Shown: in pieces, positions 18,267 to 26,261 of the stretch
Position numbering within the stretch: position 1 is the stretch's first letter
Layout of the letters: each line of letters begins with the position of its first letter
Assembly (NCBI RefSeq): GCF_900112285.1
Contig: NZ_FOKZ01000009.1
Span: forward strand, 107,567 to 171,566
Source of the DNA: Polaromonas sp. OV174
GTDB lineage: Bacteria > Pseudomonadota > Gammaproteobacteria > Burkholderiales > Burkholderiaceae_C
Direction: 5' to 3'
DNA: 64,000 bases
Made by a program: the position numbers and the translations under genes
The notes under the pieces: model-generated
Databases searched by the model: none
What the model saw: only the letters and a program-made list of their open reading frames with translations
Told to the model about the DNA's origin: nothing

Positions 18267-18953
18267 ATGCGCATTCTTCTGGTAGAAGACGAACTCGATA
18301 TGGCGTCGTGGCTGGTGCGCGCGCTCAAGCAAAGTGGCTTCGTGCCTGACCACGCCAGCGACGCAGGCACGGCTGAGGCCTTCCTCGCCGCTACGGAATA
18401 CGACGCCGTGGTGCTGGACCTGCGCCTGCCCGACCGACACGGCCTGTCCCTGCTTGCCGACATGCGCAAGTCCGGCAACCGCACGCCGGTGCTGGTACTG
18501 ACAGCGCAAGGTTCCCTGCAGGACCGGGTACGCGGCCTGAACCTCGGCGCCGATGATTTCCTGACCAAGCCCTTCGAACTTGAAGAACTGGAAGCGCGCC
18601 TGGCCGCACTAGTGCGGCGCAGCCGCGGCCGTCCGCATGTGCCGCTCCACTGCGCCTCGCTGTCTTGCGACCACGAAAGCCGGGCATTCACACTCGCCGG
18701 ATCGCTGCTGCCGCTGACGCCCCGTGAGCACGCGGCCCTGACGGCGCTGCTGGTACGCAGCGGCACACCGGTGGACAAGTCACAACTCTCCAGCAAGGTC
18801 TTCCCGCACAACAGCAGCGCCGGGCCCGACGCGATCGAGTTGGTGCTGCACCGGCTGCGCCGCAAGCTCGCAGGCAGCGACGTGCGCATCGTCACGGTCC
18901 GCGGCCTGGGCTACATGCTGGAAAGCATCGCCCATGCACCCGCCCAAACCTGA
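18267..18953 (+). CDS. tctD: TctD-like response regulator (OmpR/PhoB class)
   Basis: 228 residues. The receiver domain starts MRILLVEDELDMASWL, with phospho-acceptor Asp51 in VVLDLRLPDRHG and the conserved Lys in DDFLTKPFELEEL. The winged-helix DNA-binding domain follows (LPLTPREHAALTALLVR, ending RIVTVRGLGYMLE). It overlaps the histidine kinase start by 20 bases. The symbol rests on position: the pair stands directly upstream of tctBA, as TctDE controls tricarboxylate uptake in Salmonella. Confidence 0.85.
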   Translation: MRILLVEDELDMASWLVRALKQSGFVPDHASDAGTAEAFLAATEYDAVVLDLRLPDRHGLSLLADMRKSGNRTPVLVLTAQGSLQDRVRGLNLGADDFLTKPFELEELEARLAALVRRSRGRPHVPLHCASLSCDHESRAFTLAGSLLPLTPREHAALTALLVRSGTPVDKSQLSSKVFPHNSSAGPDAIELVLHRLRRKLAGSDVRIVTVRGLGYMLESIAHAPAQT

Positions 18954-20493
18954 GCGCGGCCGCTTCGGCATCCGGGCGCGGCTGCTGACCCTGCTGCTGC
19001 CCGGCGTTCTGGCCTTGCTCGCTCTTGACAGCTGGAATGACTACCGCGCCCTGCGCGCCCTGGTGCAGGACGCCTACGATCAATCCATGCTGGAGCCGGT
19101 GAGCGCACTGAGCAACAGCATCGGACTGGCCGCCGACGGCTCCATCCGCGTGAATACACCTTTCTCGGTGCAAGCCATGTTCGAAGCGACCCGGCCGCAG
19201 TACAAGCACCTGTACGTCGGATTGACGCCTTTGCCTGATGGCCAGTCCGACAGCAACCGGTCCGCCAGTGAGGTCACGCTGCTCGGCGAGTCCGATCTGC
19301 CGCGACCACCCGTGCCCCCTGACAACAACGGCCAATCCGTCTGGTACGACGCTGTCTATCGTGGCTACCCGGTACGCGTGGTGGCCGTGCATCGCACCGC
19401 GCTTGACGGGCACGCCAGGCCCTTCCGCATCCTGATCCAGGCTGCCGAAGGGGCGGGCCCGCGCTTGCAGGCGCAGGCCGATTCGCTGCGCCAGGAGCTC
19501 CTGCGCGATGCCCGCATGGTGCTGGTGATGATTCTGCTGGTCTGGCTGGGCGTGAGCTGGTCTTTGCGACCACTGGAGCGGCTGCGCAAGTCCGTGCTGC
19601 AAAGCAAGGGAAGTGACCTGAAGCCGCTGGACACCAGCGATGTTCCGCATGAAGTGGCACCGCTGGTCGATGCCGTCAACCAGTACATTGCCAGCTACCG
19701 GGACTTGCTGGACCAGCAGTCGCAATTTCTGGCCGATGCATCGCACCAGTTGCGCACGCCGCTGGCCATCATGCTGACCCAGGCAGGTTTCGCGTTGCGC
19801 GAAAAAGACCCGGAACAGCTTCACGAGACCTTGCGTGCCATCGTCACCCAGATTTCGCGCAGCAGGCGCCTGTGTGAGCAACTGCTGTCGCTGGCCCACG
19901 CGAGTGAAAAAACCCTGACCGCCGACGCGCCGGACCTCGTGGATCTCAATGCGGTTGCCAGAGATGTCGTGCTGCAGTACCTGACGCTGGCGCACGAGAA
20001 AAATCAGGATCTGGGCTGGACGGATGCCCGGGAAGAACGGCCGGCCGAAGACGTCAAGGACGACGCGCCCTCCCCATCCGGGCTAGCCGCAGCGCCGGTG
20101 GTTCCAGTGCTGGCCAGAGGCCCCGAGCTGCACGAGGCGCTTGCCAACCTGGTGCACAACGCCATTGTGTACACGCCATCAGGCGGACGCATTACCGTGA
20201 TGGCGAGCATCCGGGACGGCATGGCGCTGGCCGAAGTTCACGACAGCGGCCCTGGCATAGACAAGGCGCGGCGGGCGGCAGTTTTCGAACGATTCCACCA
20301 TGGTGGAAGCAGCCCCGGCAAGGGTCCGCATGGGGCCGGACTGGGCCTGGCCATCGCACGCGCTTACGCCAGGCGTAACGGCGGCGATATCGAGCTGGCG
20401 GACCTCGCTGCTCCTGACGCGGGCGCGGCCTCAAGCACCAGCGGCTTGCGTGCCATCCTGCGCCTGCCTCTGGCACCCGGCCACCAAGGCTGA
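18934..20493 (+). CDS. tctE: TctE-like sensor histidine kinase
   Basis: 519 residues. Two membrane helices (LLTLLLPGVLALLALDSW near residue 20 and ARMVLVMILLVWLGVSW near 195) bracket a periplasmic domain of the TctE N type. The HisKA box is FLADASHQLRTPLAIM with the phospho-His, and the ATPase part has EALANLVHNAIVYTP (N box), VHDSGPGI (G1) and GAGLGLAIARAYARRNGG (G2). A low-complexity insert (EERPAEDVKDDAPSP) splits the HisKA and ATPase parts. It should sense tri- or dicarboxylates and phosphorylate the adjacent regulator. Confidence 0.87.
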   Translation: MHPPKPERGRFGIRARLLTLLLPGVLALLALDSWNDYRALRALVQDAYDQSMLEPVSALSNSIGLAADGSIRVNTPFSVQAMFEATRPQYKHLYVGLTPLPDGQSDSNRSASEVTLLGESDLPRPPVPPDNNGQSVWYDAVYRGYPVRVVAVHRTALDGHARPFRILIQAAEGAGPRLQAQADSLRQELLRDARMVLVMILLVWLGVSWSLRPLERLRKSVLQSKGSDLKPLDTSDVPHEVAPLVDAVNQYIASYRDLLDQQSQFLADASHQLRTPLAIMLTQAGFALREKDPEQLHETLRAIVTQISRSRRLCEQLLSLAHASEKTLTADAPDLVDLNAVARDVVLQYLTLAHEKNQDLGWTDAREERPAEDVKDDAPSPSGLAAAPVVPVLARGPELHEALANLVHNAIVYTPSGGRITVMASIRDGMALAEVHDSGPGIDKARRAAVFERFHHGGSSPGKGPHGAGLGLAIARAYARRNGGDIELADLAAPDAGAASSTSGLRAILRLPLAPGHQG

Positions 20494-20628
20494 GCGCACA
20501 CGACTCAAGCGCTGAAGCCTCCTAATTGGGTGCAGCCCGGAGCCTCAAGGTCGCTGTGCGCAGCAACCCCAAACCAGCTTGCCAAGCCACGGCAAGCGGC
20601 GCGATGCGCGCTCGCGCCACAGTCATAT

Positions 20629-20650
20629 TACGTGTTAGTGATAACACGTA
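20629..20650. promoter_or_regulatory. Palindrome upstream of tctBA
   Basis: TACGTGTTA and TAACACGTA are perfect 9-bp arms around GTGA. It lies 130-150 bases before the short leader frame and tctB, in a 288-base stretch after tctE that otherwise shows no gene. A binding site for the TctD-like regulator is a natural guess, unproven. Confidence 0.55.
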
Positions 20651-20781
20651 TTTTGAGGCTGAGCGTGCAAAACGAAAGCCGATTGGAAGCCTCGCTCCAT
20701 AACATCCCTCCAACCCGAACGCCTCGCCAGTTGCGCTTTGCATGATCTGAGGGCACGGGGCAGAACCACAAGGAGACCCGG

Positions 20782-20844
20782 ATGAACCAAGCCTCAATGT
20801 ATGACAACGCCGCACCGGCGCAGCCCCGGAGGCGCTTGTCATGA
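20782..20844 (+). CDS. Possible 20-residue leader peptide upstream of tctB
   Basis: A strong AAGGAG site seven bases ahead serves an ATG at 20782. The frame encodes MNQASMYDNAAPAQPRRRLS and stops at 20842-20844, overlapping the tctB ATG as ATGA. It has the best ribosome-binding site of the operon, whereas tctB itself has only GGAGGCGC inside this frame, so tctB translation may depend on this peptide being read. No homology is recognisable. Confidence 0.5.
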   Translation: MNQASMYDNAAPAQPRRRLS

Positions 20845-21269
20845 ACATGAACAACCGAAATTTCGTCAGAGGCCTGTGCCTCATAGCGATCGCCCTGCTG
20901 TTTGGCTCGGTGGCGCTGAAATACTCGATAGGCGAATTAAGCCGCTCCGGGCCCGGAATGTTTCCCCTGATCGTGAGCGCTTTGCTTTTGGTGGTTGGCT
21001 TGCTCTCGGTGGTGCGTTCGCACTTCGTCGACCCCGTACCCCTGGACTACAGCGTCAAAAACATCGCCCTCATTTTGCTGAGCCTGGTCGGGTTTGCGCT
21101 GATTTCCGAGCACATCAACATGATCCTGGGCATCATATTTTTGGTGTTCTGCTCGACGTTTGCCGGCACTTCGTATTCCGTGGTGCGCAACATCAAGATC
21201 TCCATTGGCCTGATCGCCGTGGCCTTTGCCTTCAAACACTTACTCGGCCTTAGCCTGCCCTTGTACTGA
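20841..21269 (+). CDS. tctB: Tripartite tricarboxylate transporter, small membrane subunit TctB
   Basis: 142 residues with four membrane helices (LCLIAIALLFGSVAL, GMFPLIVSALLLVVGLLSVV, IALILLSLVGFALISEHI, ISIGLIAVAFAFKHLL), the TctB pattern, including the 'G-PGMFP' motif after the first helix. It forms the membrane complex with TctA. One base separates its TGA from the TctA ATG. No TctC solute-binding protein gene is present on either side. Confidence 0.92.
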   Translation: MNMNNRNFVRGLCLIAIALLFGSVALKYSIGELSRSGPGMFPLIVSALLLVVGLLSVVRSHFVDPVPLDYSVKNIALILLSLVGFALISEHINMILGIIFLVFCSTFAGTSYSVVRNIKISIGLIAVAFAFKHLLGLSLPLY

Positions 21270-21270
21270 T

Positions 21271-22833
21271 ATGGACATCCTACACAACCTCGCGTTTGGT
21301 TTCGAACACGCGCTGACCTGGCAGAACCTCCTTTACTGCGCCCTTGGCTGCACGGTGGGCACGCTCATCGGGCTGCTACCTGGACTGGGCCCCTTGTCCA
21401 CCATCAGCTTGCTGCTACCCCTGACCTACTCCATTCCCACTGGCGGCGCGCTCATCATGCTGGCCGGGATTTACTACGGGGCGCAATACGGCGACAGCGT
21501 GAGCGCCATCACCATGAAGATTCCGCACGCCAGCAGCATCGTCGCCTGTATCGATGGCTATCAGATGACGCTCAAAGGAAAAACCGGCCTGGCCTTATTC
21601 ACCGCGGGTATTTCCAGCTTCATTGGCGGCACCGTGGCCATTGTGGTGCTTTCGACCTTGGCACAACCATTGGGCGAGGTCGGGTTCCTGTTCGGGCCGG
21701 CCGATTACTGCGCCCTCATGCTGCTTGGGTTTTTCTGCGTCAGCTTTGTCAGCAGCGGCAGCTTGCTCAACGGCCTGGCCATGGCCATGGTCGGCGTTCT
21801 GCTCGGCATGGTCGGTACCGATGTGAACAGCGGCGTGGCGCGCTACACCATGGACCTGGCCTTTCTGACCGACGGGATTGGCCTGATCAGCATCGCCCTG
21901 GGCTGCTTCGGCATTGCCGAGGTGGTGAAAAACCTCGACAACAAAAACGTACACACGCCTTTCAACGGCACGATCAAGCTGATGCCGACCTGGCCCGAGT
22001 TCAAGCGCATCATTCCCAGTGCCTTGCGCGGCAGCGTGATTGGCTCCGTCCTCGGCATCCTGCCCGGCGGCGGCCCCACGATCGCCCAGTTCGCCGCCTA
22101 TGCGGCTGACAAGAAGTTCAGCAAATACAAGCACGAGATCGGCACCGGATGCATCGAAGGGGTGGCCGGACAGGCGGCTGCCGACGAGGCGGCGGCACGC
22201 ACCAGCTTCATCCCGCTGATGGCCATTGGCATTCCCGAAAACGCAGTCATGGCCCTGATGATGGCCGCCTTCGTCGTCAAGGGCATCCAACCCGGCCCCA
22301 ACATGATCGCCAGCCACCCCGATTTGTTCTGGGGTCTGGTAGCCAGCATGTGGGTGGGCAATTGCTTCCTGGTCATCCTCAACGTGCCCCTGGTGCGCTA
22401 CTGGTTGTCGGTCTTCAAGATCCCCTACACCGTGCTGTTTCCGGCGATCCTCTTTTTCTGCTGCATCGGTACGTTCAGCATCAACAACAGCCTGGATGAC
22501 ATCTTCATCACAGCCGTTTTTGGCCTGATTGGCTATTTGTTTCTGCGCCTGGATATGGAGGCTGCGCCACTCCTGCTGGGCTTCATTCTGGGCCCCATGC
22601 TGGAGGAAAATTTCCGCCGCGCCATGCTTCTGAGCCGGGGTAGCTTCAGCGTGTTCGTCAACCGCCCCATCAGTGCCACCTTGCTCGCCGTGATCGGAAC
22701 CCTGGTCGTGTGGCAGGTGGTGACATTTGCCCGGAAGTTGATAAAAGCACCGGATCACAAGATTCATAGCGGGCCAAGTGCGCCAAGTGCGCCTGTCATA
22801 GTCGGCAGCGCGCCAGCTGTCACGGCCAAATAA
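21271..22833 (+). CDS. tctA: Tripartite tricarboxylate transporter, large permease TctA
   Basis: 520 residues, about 12 membrane helices. Family motifs: GCTVGTLIGLLPGLGPLSTI near the N-terminus, YYGAQYGDSVSAITMKIPHA, and the second repeat GSVIGSVLGILPGGGPTIAQ, with the two inverted GLLPGLGP/GILPGGGP hairpins that shape the substrate site. A Na+-dependent citrate/tricarboxylate importer is the family role; the substrate is set by a missing TctC-type binding protein, likely encoded elsewhere. Confidence 0.93.
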   Translation: MDILHNLAFGFEHALTWQNLLYCALGCTVGTLIGLLPGLGPLSTISLLLPLTYSIPTGGALIMLAGIYYGAQYGDSVSAITMKIPHASSIVACIDGYQMTLKGKTGLALFTAGISSFIGGTVAIVVLSTLAQPLGEVGFLFGPADYCALMLLGFFCVSFVSSGSLLNGLAMAMVGVLLGMVGTDVNSGVARYTMDLAFLTDGIGLISIALGCFGIAEVVKNLDNKNVHTPFNGTIKLMPTWPEFKRIIPSALRGSVIGSVLGILPGGGPTIAQFAAYAADKKFSKYKHEIGTGCIEGVAGQAAADEAAARTSFIPLMAIGIPENAVMALMMAAFVVKGIQPGPNMIASHPDLFWGLVASMWVGNCFLVILNVPLVRYWLSVFKIPYTVLFPAILFFCCIGTFSINNSLDDIFITAVFGLIGYLFLRLDMEAAPLLLGFILGPMLEENFRRAMLLSRGSFSVFVNRPISATLLAVIGTLVVWQVVTFARKLIKAPDHKIHSGPSAPSAPVIVGSAPAVTAK

Positions 22834-22980
22834 GGCCACCTTGGCGCAACGACCATGATGCCCGCACGCATAAAAGACTGCGCCCCATTTCGATTCGCAG
22901 CGCCAGCGCTGATGGATAGGACGGGCTGCAGGGGCGGTAATTGTGTTGAAATAAGTCCTTCCTTCAGGAGACATTCAGCC

Positions 22981-23430
22981 ATGAACCGCAGATCTTTTAT
23001 CCAGGCGGGCGCTTTCGCCTCGCTGGTCGCAACCACTCCATTTTTGATAGCTGCTCACGCACAATTGACGGGGGCTACAGGCCAAAAACGTCATCAAATC
23101 GTGATCCAAATGAGTGACAACGATCCGGCCAAGTGGAACCTGGCGCTCAACAACGCCAGAAACCTGCAAGAAGACGTGGGCGCCGCCAACGTCGATATCG
23201 AGATCGTCGCCTACGGACCCGGCATTGGCATGCTCAAACTCGAATCCCCGGTCGGCGCCCGCATCGCCGATGCGATGAAGGCCAACATCAAGGTCATGGC
23301 CTGCGAAAACACCATGCGCGGCCAGAAGCTGGGCAAGGACGATATGCTCAACGGCATCAGCTACGTGCCCGCCGGCGTGACCGAGATCATGAAGAAGCAA
23401 GGCGAAGGCTGGGCTTATTTGCGGCCTTGA
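22981..23430 (+). CDS. Exported DsrE/DsrF-like family protein
   Basis: 149 residues from the ATG at 22981, preceded by AGGAG. The N-terminus is a twin-arginine-like signal (MNRRSFIQAGAFASLVATT) with a cleavage region AAHAQ, followed by a DsrE-like fold (QIVIQMSDNDPAKWNLALNN, VDIEIVAYGPGIGML, KVMACENTM). Cytosolic DsrE proteins move sulfur; exported members with one cysteine are of unknown role. Oddity: the stretch coding the signal end and cleavage site coincides with a copy of the dispersed repeat. Confidence 0.8.
   Translation: MNRRSFIQAGAFASLVATTPFLIAAHAQLTGATGQKRHQIVIQMSDNDPAKWNLALNNARNLQEDVGAANVDIEIVAYGPGIGMLKLESPVGARIADAMKANIKVMACENTMRGQKLGKDDMLNGISYVPAGVTEIMKKQGEGWAYLRP
23040..23090 (+). 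repeat. Dispersed repeat copy inside the DsrE-like gene
   Basis: GATAGCTGCTCACGCACAA, then GGGGGCTACAGGCCAAAAA matches the family core TAGCTGCTTGCGC...GGGCTACAGGCC. It is read in frame as codons 20-37 and supplies the end of the signal peptide and the first mature residues. Confidence 0.8.
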
Positions 23431-23468
23431 TGGCGGGTAAGCAGCACAGGCTGCGCCAGACCTGCTCC

Positions 23469-23474
23469 TATAAT
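23469..23474 (+). promoter_or_regulatory. -10 box of the tRNA-Gly promoter
   Basis: A perfect TATAAT nine bases before the tRNA start, followed by AAAATCACG. No good -35 hexamer is seen at 17 bases, as is common for strong tRNA promoters with upstream elements. Confidence 0.7.
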
Positions 23475-23483
23475 CAAAATCAC

Positions 23484-23557
23484 GCGGGTGTAGTTCAATG
23501 GTAGAACGGCAGCTTCCCAAGCTTCATACGAGGGTTCGATTCCCTTCACCCGCTCCA
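23484..23557 (+). tRNA. tRNA-Gly, anticodon CCC
   Basis: 74 bases including an encoded CCA. The acceptor arms GCGGGTG and CACCCGC pair fully, the D-arm is GTTCAATGGTAGAAC, and the T-arm is GAGGG TTCGATT CCCTT. The anticodon loop TTCCCAA gives CCC, reading GGG. The anticodon stem GCAGC/GCTTC has a C-U mismatch at positions 28-42. A TATAAT lies just upstream and a strong terminator downstream, so it is a single-gene transcript. Confidence 0.95.
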
Positions 23558-23565
23558 GATAAAAC

Positions 23566-23588
23566 AAAAGGCCCCTAGGGGCCTTTTT
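23566..23588 (+). terminator. Terminator of tRNA-Gly
   Basis: AAAAGGCCCC and GGGGCCTTTT form a perfect stem around TA, with a five-T run. It is nearly symmetrical, so it may also end the convergent CoA-transferase transcript arriving on the minus strand. Confidence 0.92.
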
Positions 23589-23612
23589 ACTGGGCGAATG
23601 AAAACCCGTCTA

Positions 23613-24248
23613 TCAGATCAGCTTGACGCCGGTCTTGGCTTGCAAGGCCTCCAAGCTCACGCCTGGCGCCAGCTCAATCACTTTCAAACCTGCGGGTGTC
23701 ACGTCCATCACGGCCAGATCGGTGATGATGCGGTTGACCACGCCCACGCCGGTCAGCGGCAAGGTGCATTGGGGCAGGATTTTCAGGTCTTCCGTGCCGT
23801 CTTTCTTCTTGGCGACATGCTCCATGAGGACGATCACGCGCTTGACACCGGCGACCAGATCCATGGCGCCGCCCATGCCCTTGACCATCTTGCCCGGAAT
23901 CATCCAGTTGGCCAGGTCGCCCTTCTCGCTGACCTGCATGGCACCCAGGATGGACAGGTTGATCTTGCCGCCGCGAATCATGGCAAAGCTGTCGTGGCTG
24001 CCGAAGATTGAGGAGCCCTTGATGGTGGTGACGGTCTGCTTGCCGGCGTTGATCAGGTCGGCATCGACTTCTTCTTCGGTCGGGAATGGGCCTATGCCCA
24101 GCATGCCGTTTTCCGACTGCAGCCAGACTTCCTTGTCACCGGTGAAGTTGGCCACCAATGTTGGAATGCCTATGCCGAGGTTGACATAGAAACCATCTTC
24201 GAGTTCCTGGGCGGCACGCGCCGCCATCTGGTCTTGAGTCCAGGCCAT
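23613..24248 (-). CDS. scoB: 3-oxoacid CoA-transferase, subunit B
   Basis: 211 residues. The catalytic glutamate lies in the motif [24 protein letters not shown] and [19 protein letters not shown] are standard. The enzyme moves CoA from succinyl-CoA to a 3-oxoacid in the cytosol. The ATG shares one base with the subunit A stop (TAATG), so the subunits are coupled. The pair could equally serve 3-oxoadipate (PcaJ), which nearby aromatic-pathway genes make plausible. Confidence 0.9.
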   Translation of the reverse strand: MAWTQDQMAARAAQELEDGFYVNLGIGIPTLVANFTGDKEVWLQSENGMLGIGPFPTEEEVDADLINAGKQTVTTIKGSSIFGSHDSFAMIRGGKINLSILGAMQVSEKGDLANWMIPGKMVKGMGGAMDLVAGVKRVIVLMEHVAKKKDGTEDLKILPQCTLPLTGVGVVNRIITDLAVMDVTPAGLKVIELAPGVSLEALQAKTGVKLI

Positions 24249-24952
24249 TATTTCGCTCCTTCGGATACGGTGCGCTTTTCAATGCGTTTTTCGGGATTCG
24301 GATTATGCACGATGCGGTGCACATAAATGCCTGGCAGGTGAACCGAATCGGGAGCCATGTCACCGGTTTCCACCACCTCCTCCACTTCCACGATGCAGAC
24401 TTTTCCGGCCATGGCAACGGCCGGGTTGAAGTTGCGGGCCGTGAGGCGGAACTGCAGATTGCCCGACTTGTCGGCGCGGTGCGCCTTCACCAGCGCCACG
24501 TCAGGCACCAGGGCGCGCTCCATCACATAGGTTTCACCGTCAAAGTCGCGCAACTCCTTGCCTTCGGCCACCAACGTGCCCACTCCGGTCTTGGTGAAAA
24601 AGGCCGGAATGCCGGCGCCACCGGCACGCAGCTTTTCGGCCAGCGTGCCTTGCGGCGTGAATTCCAGCTCCAGCTCGCCGGCCAGGTACTGGCGTTCGAA
24701 CTCCTTGTTCTCGCCGACATAGCTGGAGATCATTTTCTTGATCTGACGCGTTTCCAGCAGCTTGCCGAGGCCGAAACCATCGACGCCCGCGTTGTTGGAG
24801 ATCACGCTCAGATTTTTGACCCCGGAATCGCGCAAAGCGTCAATCAAGGCCTCCGGAATGCCGCACAATCCAAAGCCACCTACGGCCAATAACTGGTCGT
24901 CCTTGACGACACCCTTGAGTGCCGCTTCCGCGGAAGGATAAAGTTTGTTCAC
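24248..24952 (-). CDS. scoA: 3-oxoacid CoA-transferase, subunit A
   Basis: 234 residues from a GTG at 24952 with AGGAG seven bases before it. Family motifs are [17 protein letters not shown] near the N-terminus (CoA-binding G-F-G--G-P), [14 protein letters not shown], and [13 protein letters not shown]. It forms the heterodimer with the downstream subunit B. The gene is divergent from a PAS-LuxR regulator whose start region holds a perfect palindrome. Alternative identity: PcaI, the 3-oxoadipate enzyme. Confidence 0.9.
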   Translation of the reverse strand: MNKLYPSAEAALKGVVKDDQLLAVGGFGLCGIPEALIDALRDSGVKNLSVISNNAGVDGFGLGKLLETRQIKKMISSYVGENKEFERQYLAGELELEFTPQGTLAEKLRAGGAGIPAFFTKTGVGTLVAEGKELRDFDGETYVMERALVPDVALVKAHRADKSGNLQFRLTARNFNPAVAMAGKVCIVEVEEVVETGDMAPDSVHLPGIYVHRIVHNPNPEKRIEKRTVSEGAK

Positions 24953-25018
24953 AAATGTCTCCTGGTAAACATCAGTTGCTCCTGCAAACGGCCCACAAGG
25001 CCGGGATATCGCTACGAT

Positions 25019-25040
25019 ACTACGTATCTGCATACGTAGT
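25019..25040. promoter_or_regulatory. Perfect palindrome between scoAB and PAS-LuxR gene
   Basis: ACTACGTAT and ATACGTAGT are perfect 9-bp arms around CTGC, each containing TACGTA. It is 21 bases before the regulator ATG and about 67 bases before the scoA start, a position suited to control of both divergent genes by the PAS-LuxR protein. Confidence 0.75.
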
Positions 25041-25060
25041 TTTTCGTAAAGGTTAGCCCC

Positions 25061-25615
25061 ATGGAAGTGAATTACCAGCTCGCTTTCGACCTGGCGCCGG
25101 TGGGATTGGTGTTGTCGCGCAACCGTTCCATTGTGGACTGCAATCAGCATGTCTGCGAGATGTTCGGCGCTGCCCGCGAACAGCTGATCGGGCAGTCTTT
25201 CCTGATTCTCTATCCCAGCGTGGACGAGTACGAGCGCATAGGCGCGCGCATGCTGCCCATACTCAATGCCACCGGCATGTATTCCGACAACCGCATCATG
25301 AGGCGCTTCGATGGACGCCTTAAAGGCGAGACCTTCTGGTGCCATGTCACCGGGCGCGCACTGAATCGCAGCGTTCCGCATGAGGCCGGTATCTGGACCT
25401 TTGAGGACCTGAGCGCCAACCGGCCCGTGACCGCCGAGTTGACGGCACGCGAGCGAGAAGTGGCCGCCCACCTGATGCGTGGACTGACCTCCAAGGAGAT
25501 AGGTCGCGCCCTCAGCATCAGCCACCGAACGGTGGAGATTTACCGCGCCCGCCTGATGCGCAAGTACAAGGCCTCGACCACCGGCGACCTGATACAAAAA
25601 ATGATGGCCGGCTAA
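25061..25615 (+). CDS. PAS-domain LuxR-family transcriptional regulator
   Basis: 184 residues: an N-terminal PAS fold (DLAPVGLVLSRNRSIVDCNQ, MFGAAREQLIGQSFLILYPS) followed by a LuxR/FixJ helix-turn-helix (LTAREREVAAHLMRGLTSKE, then GRALSISHRTVEIYRARLM). No receiver domain. The PAS part probably binds a small molecule. Divergent from the CoA-transferase operon across a perfect palindrome, so a regulator of that operon and of itself is likely. Confidence 0.88.
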   Translation: MEVNYQLAFDLAPVGLVLSRNRSIVDCNQHVCEMFGAAREQLIGQSFLILYPSVDEYERIGARMLPILNATGMYSDNRIMRRFDGRLKGETFWCHVTGRALNRSVPHEAGIWTFEDLSANRPVTAELTAREREVAAHLMRGLTSKEIGRALSISHRTVEIYRARLMRKYKASTTGDLIQKMMAG

Positions 25616-25651
25616 GCCGACAGGCACAGCGAGCCGCGAGGCATATTGATC

Positions 25652-25706
25652 GCTATTGTTTTTATAGCTTCTAGTGCATACAGAACAAGGGCTAGAGGCC
25701 GAAATG
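25652..25706 (+). repeat. Dispersed repeat, intergenic copy
   Basis: GCTATTGTTTTTATAGC, then TTCTAGTGC, then AACAAGGGCTAGAGGCC. It sits between the convergent PAS-LuxR gene and the carboxymuconolactone decarboxylase-like gene. Confidence 0.85.
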
Positions 25707-25716
25707 ACTCAAAATT

Positions 25717-26094
25717 TCAGGCCTTTTTTGGCGCATCCACCACCTCGGCCGCACTGCGAAAGGCTTCCACGGCCGTCGGCACGCCGCAGTAGATGCTGGC
25801 GTGCAGCAACACCTCTTGCAGCTCTTCGGGCGTCACACCGTTGTTAAGCGCGCCGCGCACATGACCCTTGAGCTCATGCTGCTTGCCCAGCGCCGTCAGC
25901 ATGGCCACCGTGATCAGGCTGCGCGTTTTCAAGTCCAGGCCAGGCCGCTGCCAGACGTCGCCCCAGGCGTTGCGCGTGATGTAGTGCTGCATGGGCAGCG
26001 TGAAGTCGGTGGCACTGCCGAAGGCCTTGGCTACAAAGTCCTCGCCCATCACCTGCTTGCGGGTGGCCAGGCCTTGGTCGAATTGAGAATCCAT
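25717..26094 (-). CDS. Carboxymuconolactone decarboxylase-family protein (PcaC-like)
   Basis: 125 residues, the usual length for PcaC. Motifs: AFGSATDFTLPMQHYITRNAW, the helix LDLKTRSLITVAMLTALGKQ with the Arg-Ser pair, and VTPEELQEVLLHASIYCGVP. PcaC decarboxylates 4-carboxymuconolactone in the protocatechuate pathway; here the protein stands alone, though the CoA-transferase pair nearby could do a later step. The chosen start MDSQFDQGL has GGAG ten bases before it; an upstream ATG adds ten residues. Confidence 0.82.
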   Translation of the reverse strand: MDSQFDQGLATRKQVMGEDFVAKAFGSATDFTLPMQHYITRNAWGDVWQRPGLDLKTRSLITVAMLTALGKQHELKGHVRGALNNGVTPEELQEVLLHASIYCGVPTAVEAFRSAAEVVDAPKKA

Positions 26095-26149
26095 AAAGCG
26101 TGTACTCCAAAAAATCGACAGCATAGCCTTGCGCTACGCGATGGCGCGA

Positions 26150-26208
26150 CTGGCTATCGGCGCATTGAAGAATTACTATGGGCAAGCTATTGCCTGCCCG
26201 ATAGCCAG
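26150..26208. promoter_or_regulatory. Inverted repeat and CTAT/ATAG half-sites upstream of catalase
   Basis: CTGGCTATCGG and CCGATAGCCAG are perfect 11-bp arms 37 bases apart. Between and within them CTAT/ATAG elements recur at 26154, 26176, 26187 and 26201, spaced by about one helical turn or multiples, which recalls the four half-sites of OxyR. The site is 55-110 bases before the catalase start. Confidence 0.5.
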
Positions 26209-26261
26209 CAAACACAATCAAGTTGTCATCAATAGCAAACCCCTATTAAAGGAACACACCC

